Of a stretch of 34,322 nt of DNA, positions 16,005 to 24,679 are shown piece after piece. Position 1 is the stretch's first letter. Each line of letters begins with the position of its first letter. The stretch spans positions 1 to 34,322 of the forward strand of contig CABZJG010000003.1 of the NCBI GenBank assembly GCA_902525995.1, read 5' to 3'. This DNA is from Paracoccaceae bacterium (GTDB lineage: Bacteria; Pseudomonadota; Alphaproteobacteria; Rhodobacterales; Rhodobacteraceae). The position numbers and the translations under genes are program-made. Under the pieces are notes generated by a model. That model had not been told where the DNA came from, made no database searches, and saw nothing but the letters and a program-made list of their open reading frames with translations.

Positions 16005-17198
16005 TTAGATCCCCCCTGTGATACGTTTGCGAATGCGCTCATTCGCGAACACAGCGGCCAACAAAACGGTACCAACGAACACGCGGAACCACGCACCATC
16101 GATCCAAGGGATAAAGAACACGGCATTGGCCACCAATCCAAATGTCACAGCGCCGAATATGACGCCGACAATGGAGCCAAAACCACCTGTCATCAGAATG
16201 CCGCCCACAACCGCGATCGCAATTGCTTCAAGTTCTTTGAACATACCTTTTGCAGCATCTGAGGAATTTGTATCAAACACTTGGCAAGTTGCAAAAATAG
16301 TTGCGCAGAAAGCAGAGAACATGAACAGGCCAATTTTAACGCGGTTCACAGGAACCCCGTTTGCGCGGGCGCTTTCTTTGTTATCACCGGTTGCGTAGAT
16401 CCAGCTACCCAACTGAGTACGCGCAAGAACATACCAGGCCACACCGGCAATCAGGATGAACCAAAATAGTCGCGCATCAAACCCTGTCACCCATTGTTCC
16501 ATCTTGCGGTTGATGTTCAAAAAACTGAGATAGTTGATCAAATCGAGCTTTTCCGACTTGGTCATATCGCCAGTGAATTCCAAGCCTGCGGAAACCTTTG
16601 TACCAATCCAGTACCAAGCATCAAACAGCCAGCCAAAGACCTCACCGCCCATTTGTTCGGCAAACCAACTTTCTTTTTTGAAATCAGGCAGGCCAGAAAC
16701 ATTGGTGTTTTGGTTGATCAAACGGAAGCAAACTTCTGTAAGTCCGCGCAAGAAGAACCAAAAAGCGAGCGTAACAATAAAGCTGGATAATCCCGATCGC
16801 ACAACAATATTTCCAATGATCCACCCAAAGGCAAGGGTCATCGCAAGCGTGATCAGAAATGCCAGAAACGGTGTCGCCTCACCTAATCCGAACGGCAGGC
16901 CCCATTTCATCATGACTGCGATGGACATCCCTGCAAAGGCAATCATAGGTCCGATCGATAGGTCAAATTCACCCGCAATCATCAAAAGCGCGGCGCCCAC
17001 AGCAATGATGCCAAGCTGCGAAATAATGGCGATGTTGTTTTTCAATCCGAGTGCGTTGAACGCTTTCCCCTCAGAAGCTATGGCCAAGGCTGTGATGATT
17101 AGAACCATCACAATGAAAGATCCAATTTCTGGCCGGCGTAACATACGCTGTAGCCAACCTTCGCGTTGGAGGCGGTCAGATTCACTTCGTTCCGACAT
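16005..17198 (-). CDS. Sugar ABC transporter permease (RbsC/FrcC-type)
   Basis: ISQLGIIAVGAALLMIAGEFDLSIG, TGDNKESARANGVPVNRVKIGLF, VVGGILMTGGFGSIVGVIFGA; ATG at 17198 chosen over the TTG (17204) of the track. Confidence 0.92.
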   Translation of the reverse strand: MSERSESDRLQREGWLQRMLRRPEIGSFIVMVLIITALAIASEGKAFNALGLKNNIAIISQLGIIAVGAALLMIAGEFDLSIGPMIAFAGMSIAVMMKWGLPFGLGEATPFLAFLITLAMTLAFGWIIGNIVVRSGLSSFIVTLAFWFFLRGLTEVCFRLINQNTNVSGLPDFKKESWFAEQMGGEVFGWLFDAWYWIGTKVSAGLEFTGDMTKSEKLDLINYLSFLNINRKMEQWVTGFDARLFWFILIAGVAWYVLARTQLGSWIYATGDNKESARANGVPVNRVKIGLFMFSAFCATIFATCQVFDTNSSDAAKGMFKELEAIAIAVVGGILMTGGFGSIVGVIFGAVTFGLVANAVFFIPWIDGAWFRVFVGTVLLAAVFANERIRKRITGGI

Positions 17199-17235
17199 TT
17201 TCAACCCATCTCTTAAAATTTTCTGTTCAAGTTAT

Positions 17236-17266
17236 GGAAACAGGCGAGACTTTGCCCGCCTGTTCC
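17236..17266 (-). repeat. Intercistronic stem-loop between SBP and permease genes
   Basis: GGAACAGGCG...CGCCTGTTTCC (10 bp with one bulge), no U-tract on the minus strand, so more likely an mRNA-stabilising/processing hairpin than a terminator. Confidence 0.6.
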
Positions 17267-17287
17267 GATCACAATACGTGATAAATA

Positions 17288-18199
17288 TTAGCGGTTAACA
17301 CCAGCTTGGCTTGCAACTGAATCTGCGTTTGACGCGTCAACAAAGCCCGGGCCTGATGGAATGTTCGCACCTGGCAGCATACCTGCGTTTGTGTTGTACA
17401 GGTGTAGAACGATAACCGGCATATAACCTTGCAAACGCTGCTGCTGGTCAATTGTGTAAGCCGCGTCACCTGATTTGATCATGTCCATAACCTCTGGTGA
17501 AAGGTCAAAGCATGCCAGGTGTACGTCTGCACCCACGTCTTTGATCGCTTTGTTTGCTGCCGCACATACGTGTGGACCAACAGCCAAAACGCCGTCGATT
17601 GATGGGTCAGCTGACAATGCAGCGGCGGTACGTGTTTCGATTTGTGTAACGTCGTTTGACACGTCGATCATGTTCAGATCGCCGCCCAAGCCTGAGAAGT
17701 ATCCCTCACAACGGTCAACAAGCGCTGTATTGAACGCTTCTTGGTTCAAACATAGGCCGTTTGTTACACCTTCTGCTTTCGCGCGTGCACCTGCTTTTTC
17801 ACCGGCAAGACGCTCTGGCTGACCAACGTGCATCAAGGCGCCAACTGCGGCTGATGACTCGAGGCCTGAGTTCATGGTGATCACAGGGATACCCGAGTCT
17901 GCAGCTGCGCGGATTGCGCCGCCCAGTGCGTCTGCGTCAGGCAGTGACACAATGATGCCATCTGGGTTTGATGCCGCAGCAGCTTCGATCAACTTGGCCA
18001 TGCCTGACATATCGCCTGATGGGTCAAAGTTGTACTCAAAATCTGCGCCGATCGCTGCAGCTGCATCACGACCACCTTTTTCCACAACTGGCCAGAATGG
18101 GTCTGTACCTTGTGTGTGTGTGATCATGACATAGCGCTCAGCAAAAGCTGAACCTGCTACCATTGCAAGGGCAGCTGTAGCCAAAAGTAGTTTCTTCAT
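17288..18199 (-). CDS. Periplasmic sugar-binding protein (Peripl_BP_4 type, likely inositol)
   Basis: Signal peptide MKKLLLATAALAMVAGSAFA; THTQGTDPFWPVVEKGGRDAAAAIGADFEY; strong SD GGGAGGA before ATG at 18199. Confidence 0.93.
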   Translation of the reverse strand: MKKLLLATAALAMVAGSAFAERYVMITHTQGTDPFWPVVEKGGRDAAAAIGADFEYNFDPSGDMSGMAKLIEAAAASNPDGIIVSLPDADALGGAIRAAADSGIPVITMNSGLESSAAVGALMHVGQPERLAGEKAGARAKAEGVTNGLCLNQEAFNTALVDRCEGYFSGLGGDLNMIDVSNDVTQIETRTAAALSADPSIDGVLAVGPHVCAAANKAIKDVGADVHLACFDLSPEVMDMIKSGDAAYTIDQQQRLQGYMPVIVLHLYNTNAGMLPGANIPSGPGFVDASNADSVASQAGVNR

Positions 18200-18436
18200 G
18201 ATAGTCCTCCCAAATTCGATGTCCGGTACATCCATGGTTAAATCCGGAACCCACCGTCAATTTTCCTGACAGTCGAGAAAAATAAACACAAGACAATGAA
18301 GATGTCAATTCGACCCTCTAAATCGATGCAAGATCGCAAAACAAGATGGTTAATTGATACCCCCCTCATCTGATGTGAAAATCGCGAGTTTGTCGTTTCA
18401 AGAAACAACAGAATCAGCTAATCATAATTCTGAAGG

Positions 18437-18456
18437 TTTTGCAACCGGTTGCAAAA
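18437..18456. promoter_or_regulatory. Perfect 20-bp palindrome TTTTGCAACCGGTTGCAAAA, candidate LacI-family operator (site 1)
   Basis: Self-complementary; in the divergent region between the SBP and lacI-family genes; its 18-bp core is repeated at 21733-21750. Confidence 0.85.
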
Positions 18457-18535
18457 ATGTTAAAGAGGCCTCATAGTGCCTGCCTGTCGAATTCCGAATA
18501 TAATCGGCTTTCAAACTATGGGGGAAGCTTGGCTG

Positions 18536-19543
18536 ATGGCCATAACGCTGGATGATGTTGCAAAATTAGCAGGGGTATCGCGTTCAGCGGTGTCGCGCAC
18601 CTTTACAGATGGCGCATCGGTTTCTTCGAAAATGCGCCGCAAAGTGGAAAAGGCGGCAAGCGAGCTGGGCTATAGTCCAAATTTTCTTGCCCGAAGCTTA
18701 ACCACCCGCCGGACAAAGTTAATCGGCTTGGTATCGGACAACTTCCATAATCCTCTGTTTTTGGAAGTCTTTGATCAATTTACACGCGGACTTCAGGACC
18801 GCGGACTGCGGCCTTTGCTGGTTAATCTGTCAGTGGAAACCGATGCTGAAAGCTCGGCGCGAATGCTGCAACAATATTCTGTCGACGGGGTGATTGTAGC
18901 CTCCTCCACTCTGCCCCCTGCGTTTTCCAAAACCTTTCGGGATGCCGGAGTGCCAGTGGTGAATAGTTTTGGCCGCTATTCAAGTGACCCCGATATGCAT
19001 ATCGTCGGGATCGACAATATAGAATGCGGCCGGATGGCTGCGCATGAATTGCTCAATCGCGGCTATAAGAACATCGGATTTCTGGGCGGGCCAGAACCGG
19101 CCACCTCGACCCAAGACCGATTTACGGGGTTTCAAAACGAATTGCAAAAGCATCCAGAAGCAGTGCTGAGCTATAGTTTTTCCGAGGCTTATTCTTTTGA
19201 TGCAGGGCGCAAAGAAATGCAGCGATTGCTGCGCGGGGCATCCCATGCCGAAGCTTATTTCTGCGGCGATGATGTGCTTTCCATTGGCGCTTTGAGTGCC
19301 ATCAAAGAAGCAGGTTTAAACGTGCCAAGCGATATAGGGATCATTGGCTTGAATGATATGCAGATGTCCGGTTGGCAGAATATCAATCTAACCACAATTC
19401 GGCAGCCAATAGCTCAAATCATTAATGCGTCGATCGAATTGATGGTTTCAATGCTTGAAAAACCTGACCGCTACCCCGAGGCCCGTGTTTTTCCCTGCGC
19501 AGTGATCGAACGCGGCACGCTGCGCGCGCCGCAAGAAAATTAA
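18536..19543 (+). CDS. LacI-family transcriptional regulator of the inositol cluster
   Basis: MAITLDDVAKLAGVSRSAVSRTFTDGASVSSKMRRKVEKAASELGYSPNFLARSLTT headpiece; periplasmic-binding-like C-terminal domain. Start reassigned from 18476. Confidence 0.94.
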   Translation: MAITLDDVAKLAGVSRSAVSRTFTDGASVSSKMRRKVEKAASELGYSPNFLARSLTTRRTKLIGLVSDNFHNPLFLEVFDQFTRGLQDRGLRPLLVNLSVETDAESSARMLQQYSVDGVIVASSTLPPAFSKTFRDAGVPVVNSFGRYSSDPDMHIVGIDNIECGRMAAHELLNRGYKNIGFLGGPEPATSTQDRFTGFQNELQKHPEAVLSYSFSEAYSFDAGRKEMQRLLRGASHAEAYFCGDDVLSIGALSAIKEAGLNVPSDIGIIGLNDMQMSGWQNINLTTIRQPIAQIINASIELMVSMLEKPDRYPEARVFPCAVIERGTLRAPQEN

Positions 19544-20697
19544 CGAAACATCGGCGGGCGGGCATCAACCCAAGTGCCATCCTGTTTGCCGGACGCGGCC
19601 ACGGCAAACACCGCCGCCATCGAGCGCAGGCCCGCTTCGGCGTTTGGATACAATCCTGCAGCGGGATCCATAGGACGATTTTCTTTGCGCGCCGAAATTG
19701 CTTCGGCCAGATCACTGTAGATATTTGCAAAGGCCAAAGGCATGCCCTCGGCATGGCCTATCGTAACGCGGCTGCTGCGATCCGCTTCTGGCGACAGTCC
19801 GCTTTCGCCGCGTTCAATCACCTGAAGGCGCTCGTTCAATGGCATCCAATACAGCTGGTTTGGCTGTTCTTGCGCCCAGCGCAACCCGCCTTTTTCTCCA
19901 AAAACCTGAATGCCAAGCCCATGCTGGCGACCAATGGCAATCGAGGATGTCCAAAGCCGGCCAACAGCGCCGCCATCCATGCGGAAATTGACCATGGCAT
20001 CATCTTCCAATTCGCGGCTCGCAAGACAGGAAACCGTATCAGCCGAGAGCTTTGTGACCTCTTGTCCAGTCACAAAACTGGCCATGTGCAGCGCATGTAT
20101 CCCGCAATCTGCAAATTGCGCTGAAACCCCTGCCTGCGCTGGGTCATAGCGCCATCTGACGCGCGGATTATCTGCATCGGCTGCATCCGCATGATGCCCA
20201 TGGTCGAATTCGGCTTTCACAAGCCGGATTTCACCCAAATCACCGCGCGCGATCATGGCGCGCATGTGGCGGACCAGTGAATAGCCGGAATAACCGTAAT
20301 TCACCGCACAAATTTGGCCTGTTTTCTCAGCGATTTGTACAATCGCTTCGCCTTCTTCCACAGTCATTGTCATGGGCTTTTCACACAAGACATGAAAGCC
20401 AGCTTCCAAAAAAGCCTTGGTGATTTCAAAATGGGTCGCGTTTGGTGTCGCCACAGTGACAAGGTCAATGCGGTCCTCGCGGCCCGTTTCACCTGCCAGC
20501 ATTTCCTGCCAATTCCCATAGGCCCGGTCTGCCGCCAACCCTAAACGCTGACCATATTCGCGGCCGGCTTCGGGCCGGTGATCAAGCGCACCGGCACTAA
20601 ATTCAAAATACCCGTCGAGACCTGCGCCCAAGCGGTGCGCCGGACCGATCTGACTGCCTTCGCCGCCACCAATGAGACCCCATTTGAGTTTGCGCAT
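19540..20697 (-). CDS. Gfo/Idh/MocA family oxidoreductase (second dehydrogenase of the cluster)
   Basis: WGLIGGGEGSQIGPAHR Rossmann motif, VATPNATHFEITKAFLEAGFHVLCEKPMTMTVEEG, ADCGIHALHMASFVTG. Confidence 0.92.
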   Translation of the reverse strand: MRKLKWGLIGGGEGSQIGPAHRLGAGLDGYFEFSAGALDHRPEAGREYGQRLGLAADRAYGNWQEMLAGETGREDRIDLVTVATPNATHFEITKAFLEAGFHVLCEKPMTMTVEEGEAIVQIAEKTGQICAVNYGYSGYSLVRHMRAMIARGDLGEIRLVKAEFDHGHHADAADADNPRVRWRYDPAQAGVSAQFADCGIHALHMASFVTGQEVTKLSADTVSCLASRELEDDAMVNFRMDGGAVGRLWTSSIAIGRQHGLGIQVFGEKGGLRWAQEQPNQLYWMPLNERLQVIERGESGLSPEADRSSRVTIGHAEGMPLAFANIYSDLAEAISARKENRPMDPAAGLYPNAEAGLRSMAAVFAVAASGKQDGTWVDARPPMFR

Positions 20698-20701
20698 GCC
20701 C

Positions 20702-21601
20702 CTACTCCTCGTTAAACCCGATCGACCGCAGATAGGTCCGGTTTATTTTGGCATCATCTATCGGCTTTACATCAAGCGTTGGGTCACAATCTTGCTCAAT
20801 TGTGCACCAGCCTTGAAAACCGACTTCTACTAATATTTGCCGAACAGAGGGGAAATCAACGTCGCCCTCACCCAGATTGCAGAAAATTCCCTGCCCACAT
20901 GCATCATAAAATCCGGTACGCTTAGCAATCACATCCGCTTTCACAGCAGGATCAATATCTTTGAAATGCATGTAGGAAATTCGGCCCACATGGCGACGCA
21001 TAAAGGCCACAGGATCATAACCGGCATAAGAATGGTGTCCTGTGTCAAAACAGATTTTCAAGATCGAGGGATCAACCTCATCCAAAAGCCGCTCCAGTTC
21101 CGGCTCAAAATCAATAAACCCTGCGGCATGGGCATGGATACTCACGGTCAGCCCATACTCCTGGCTGCCAATTTTTGCACAGGTTGCAATACGATCTTTG
21201 AAGGCGGCCCATTCTGCCTGATCCATTTGTTCGGCCTCGGCGGCGCGGCCCGCAGTGGGCGCGCGGCGCGGCGAGATCGAGTCAATGAGCACGAGATGCT
21301 CCGCGCCGTGGGCCGTCAGCGCTTTGCAGGTGCGGTGGGTGCCATCCAAGACATCCTCCCATCCCTGTGCATCATGAAAGGGACGAAAAACCACGCCTCC
21401 GATCAACGTAAGATCATGCTCCTGCAGCGCCGGACCAAGAATATCAGGATTTTCAGGCATGAACCCAACCGGCCCCAACTCAATCCCCTTATACCCCGCC
21501 TCAGCGCAGTCTTTTAAAACGCTTTGCCATGTCGGGTTGCGCGGGTCATCGGAAAATTCAACCCCCCATGAACAGGGCGCATTGCCAATTCGGATTGTCA
21601 T
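20702..21601 (-). CDS. iolE: Sugar phosphate isomerase/epimerase family, IolE-like (inosose dehydratase)
   Basis: IGNAPCSWGVEFSDDPRNP, YKGIELGPVGFMP, ICFDTGHHSYAGYDPV, YMHFKDIDP, FCNLGEGDVDFPSV; located within an iol cluster. Confidence 0.78.
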   Translation of the reverse strand: MTIRIGNAPCSWGVEFSDDPRNPTWQSVLKDCAEAGYKGIELGPVGFMPENPDILGPALQEHDLTLIGGVVFRPFHDAQGWEDVLDGTHRTCKALTAHGAEHLVLIDSISPRRAPTAGRAAEAEQMDQAEWAAFKDRIATCAKIGSQEYGLTVSIHAHAAGFIDFEPELERLLDEVDPSILKICFDTGHHSYAGYDPVAFMRRHVGRISYMHFKDIDPAVKADVIAKRTGFYDACGQGIFCNLGEGDVDFPSVRQILVEVGFQGWCTIEQDCDPTLDVKPIDDAKINRTYLRSIGFNEE

Positions 21602-21732
21602 TCAAAGGCCCCTTTCACCGGCTGGGATGGATCAATACTTGTTGCGCATATCAGTTCTGGCTTTACACACATCCGTTTCGGTATTTCTGAGGACGGAGGA
21701 GAGTCATTTTTGACCATGGACCAGAAAATCAA

Positions 21733-21750
21733 TTTGCAACCGGTTGCAAA
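21733..21750. promoter_or_regulatory. Perfect 18-bp palindrome TTTGCAACCGGTTGCAAA, candidate LacI-family operator (site 2)
   Basis: Identical 18-bp core to site 1, in the iolE-like/iolD divergent intergenic region. Confidence 0.87.
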
Positions 21751-21816
21751 ACCAGTATCTATTGAGTCGTCGCTTTGCAAGTTGCAATTCACTACCTACG
21801 CCAAAAAGGATATCTT

Positions 21817-23685
21817 ATGCCGCATCAATCAACTGTTTGCCTGACCACCGCTCAGGCGATTGTCAGGTATCTTGCCAATCAATTCATTGAAATCGATGGA
21901 CAAGAGCAGCGCCTATGTGGCGGTGGCTTTGGTATTTTTGGCCATGGGAATGTAACCTGCCTTGGCGAAGCGCTTTATGACCACCGTGAGGCGCTGCCGC
22001 TTTACCGCGGACAAAACGAGCAAAGCATGGGGTTCGCGGCCGCAGGATACGCCAAACAATGGCTGCGCCAACGGTTTATGTTCTGCACGGCCAGTGCTGG
22101 TCCTGGTACATCCAATTTGCTCACCTCGGCGGCTTTGGCGCATGCCAACCGATTGCCGATGTTGATGCTGTGTGGGGATACCTTTCTGACCCGCCTGCCC
22201 GATCCGGTGCTGCAACAGCTTGAACATTTTGGAAACCCCACATTGAGCGTCAATGATGCGTTTAAATCAGTGTGCCGCTATTGGGACCGGATCACCCATC
22301 CGGCGCAGGTGATACAGTCGCTGCCGCAGGCACTGGCGACCATGCTTGACCCAGCAGATTGCGGCCCTGCCTTTATCGCATTGCCCCAAGATGTACAGGG
22401 GTGGAGCTATGAATTTCCATTAAGCTTTTTTGAAAAGAAAGTGCACCGCATTCGGCGTATTTCACCCGATCCGCTCGAAATAGAAGAGGCTGCCGCCCTG
22501 TTGCTTACTGCACAAAGACCGATGATTATTGCCGGCGGCGGCGTGCAATATAGCGGCGCCGTATCCGAGCTGACCACATTTGCTGAAAACCACAACATTC
22601 CCGTGGTCGAAACCATTGCCGGGCGCGCCAATATGATCGCCACGCATCCTTTGAATATCGGGCCCATCGGAGTAACCGGCTCAGACAGCGCCAACGCCAT
22701 TGCGGCGCAGGCCGATGTAATTGTCGCGGTTGGCACGCGGCTGCAGGATTTTACCACCGGATCATGGACCGCCTTTGATGCAGAGGCCCGATTTATCGCC
22801 ATCAATACCGCCCGCTTTGATGCGCTCAAGCATATGTCGCAACCGATTGTTGGTGATGCAAAAACTGCTTTGCCAATGTTAAGCGCGGCGGCACAGGGCC
22901 TGCCTGCGCCGGACGATTGGATGCAAACAGCCCAAGATGAGCGCCGCAAATGGGATGATTATGTGGCGCGCAATGTGGCGCCGGACAATGGCCCCAATTC
23001 TTATGCAAAAGCGATCGGCGTCGTCAACGCGCTGTGCGATCCCCGTGATCGGATTGTTGCGGCGGCTGGCGGCTTGCCAGCCGAGGTAACCGCAAACTGG
23101 CGCACATTGGATATCGGAACGGTCGATGTCGAGTTTGGCTTTTCCTGCATGGGATATGAAATCGCTGGCGGTTGGGGCGCGCGCATTGCCCAGACCGAGC
23201 GTGAGCCCGATAAAGACACGATTGTGTTTCTGGGTGACGGGTCATACCTGCTGATGAACTCGGACATTTATTCATCGGTTCTCAGTGGCAAAAAGCTTAT
23301 TATTCTGGTGCTGGATAATGGTGGTTTTGCCGTGATCAACAAATTGCAGAACAACACGGGCAACGAGAGCTTTAACAATCTTATCGCGGATTGTCCGACC
23401 GTAGAGGCGCCGTTTGCGGTTGATTTTGGGGCCCATGCTGCAGCCATGGGGGCTATGGCCGAAACCGTGGGCAATCCGGGCGAGCTGGCCGAGGCGTTCA
23501 AACGCGCCAAATCCGCAGATAAGACCTATGTCATCACCATGCAGGTGGACGCTTATGACGGCTGGACCACCGAGGGACACGCCTGGTGGGAAGTGGGCAC
23601 ACCGCAAGTTTCCGAAAGCGAAAAAATCCGCAGCGCTCATGCCGAACAAGAGGCGGGCCGCAACGCACAAAGGCGGGGTGTCTAA
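21817..23685 (+). CDS. iolD: 3D-(3,5/4)-trihydroxycyclohexane-1,2-dione acylhydrolase (ThDP-dependent) IolD
   Basis: ThDP-enzyme features (GQNEQSMGFAAAGYAKQ, GDGSYLLMNSDIYSSVLSGKKLIILVLDNGGFAVINKLQ); start at MPHQSTVCLTTAQAIVRYL (21817). Confidence 0.95.
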   Translation: MPHQSTVCLTTAQAIVRYLANQFIEIDGQEQRLCGGGFGIFGHGNVTCLGEALYDHREALPLYRGQNEQSMGFAAAGYAKQWLRQRFMFCTASAGPGTSNLLTSAALAHANRLPMLMLCGDTFLTRLPDPVLQQLEHFGNPTLSVNDAFKSVCRYWDRITHPAQVIQSLPQALATMLDPADCGPAFIALPQDVQGWSYEFPLSFFEKKVHRIRRISPDPLEIEEAAALLLTAQRPMIIAGGGVQYSGAVSELTTFAENHNIPVVETIAGRANMIATHPLNIGPIGVTGSDSANAIAAQADVIVAVGTRLQDFTTGSWTAFDAEARFIAINTARFDALKHMSQPIVGDAKTALPMLSAAAQGLPAPDDWMQTAQDERRKWDDYVARNVAPDNGPNSYAKAIGVVNALCDPRDRIVAAAGGLPAEVTANWRTLDIGTVDVEFGFSCMGYEIAGGWGARIAQTEREPDKDTIVFLGDGSYLLMNSDIYSSVLSGKKLIILVLDNGGFAVINKLQNNTGNESFNNLIADCPTVEAPFAVDFGAHAAAMGAMAETVGNPGELAEAFKRAKSADKTYVITMQVDAYDGWTTEGHAWWEVGTPQVSESEKIRSAHAEQEAGRNAQRRGV

Positions 23686-24665
23686 TGGCTGACCTAGACC
23701 GTATCAAAGGCAATAATTTTGTCATCATCGGCCGTGCGGGCATGGATTTTTATCCTGACCCGCCGGGCACCAAAACCGAAGAGGCTTCTATGTTTTTTGC
23801 CGCTTTGGGCGGCTCATCGGCCAATATTGGCGTAGCGATCAACCGCCACGGCGGCCGCTCGGCCTTGGTGACCTGCGTGTCTGATGATGCCATTGGCCGC
23901 TATTGTCTCAATCAGCTAGATCATTACGGTATTGAACGCCACCATGTGCGATCTGTTGGCGGTGAAGCGCGCAATTCGCTGGCCGTCGTGGAAAGCCGCA
24001 CCGAAGATCATCAATCCATTATTTATCGCAATGGGGCGGCCGATTTCGAGATGGGGCTCGAGGATGTCGAGCCGGTGGATTATTCGGCCTATAGCGCCCT
24101 GATCACCACCGGCACTGTGCTGGCGGCCGAGCCCTCGCGCAGCGCCAGCTTTCGCGCTTTTGAGCTGGCCAAAGCAGCAAGGCTTCCCTTGATATTTGAT
24201 CTCGATTACCGACCCTATAGCTGGCCATCGCCGCAGGTCGCCTCAGAGACTTATTCACGTGCTGCTAATTATTTTGACATTGTCATTGGCAATGATGTTG
24301 AGTTCGGGTTTATGGCAGGAAGCTATGAAAGGGGTCTTGAAAAAGCCCGCGACTTGGCCAAAACCACGGCGCAAATAGTGATCTATAAAATGGGTGAAAA
24401 GGGCGCGATCACCTTGACCCCCGATGGTGAGTTTCGCACGGGCATTTATCCGGTAAAGGCTCTAAAGCCAACCGGGGCAGGCGATAGTTTCATGGGCGGC
24501 TTTATTGCCGCGCTTGCAGCCGGACGCGATCTGCATGATGCTGTTTTGCGCGGCTCAGCTTCGGCCGCGATCGTTGTTTCAAAAGTGGGCTGCGCGCCGG
24601 CCATGCCCAATACCGCCGAGCTTGAAGCGTTTCTGGATGAACACGCCGGGCCAACACAGATTTAA
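23685..24665 (+). CDS. iolC: 5-dehydro-2-deoxygluconokinase IolC (PfkB family)
   Basis: MADLDRIKGNNFVIIGRAGMDFYPDPPGTK..., GGSSANIGVAINRHGG, PTGAGDSFMGGFIAALAAG; TAATG overlap with iolD. Confidence 0.94.
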   Translation: MADLDRIKGNNFVIIGRAGMDFYPDPPGTKTEEASMFFAALGGSSANIGVAINRHGGRSALVTCVSDDAIGRYCLNQLDHYGIERHHVRSVGGEARNSLAVVESRTEDHQSIIYRNGAADFEMGLEDVEPVDYSAYSALITTGTVLAAEPSRSASFRAFELAKAARLPLIFDLDYRPYSWPSPQVASETYSRAANYFDIVIGNDVEFGFMAGSYERGLEKARDLAKTTAQIVIYKMGEKGAITLTPDGEFRTGIYPVKALKPTGAGDSFMGGFIAALAAGRDLHDAVLRGSASAAIVVSKVGCAPAMPNTAELEAFLDEHAGPTQI

Positions 24666-24679
24666 ACAGGACACAGCCA

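Noticed and set aside
16534-17298. 254-aa plus-strand ORF in the track
   Set aside because: Antisense to the well-supported ABC permease; low-complexity composition (A/P/S/I/R rich) typical of shadow ORFs and no recognisable motif.
20837-21517. 226-aa plus-strand ORF in the track
   Set aside because: Antisense to the IolE-like gene, which has clear family motifs; treated as a shadow ORF.
22407-22949. 180-aa minus-strand ORF in the track
   Set aside because: Antisense to iolD; Ala/Ser/Cys-rich translation with no domain features.
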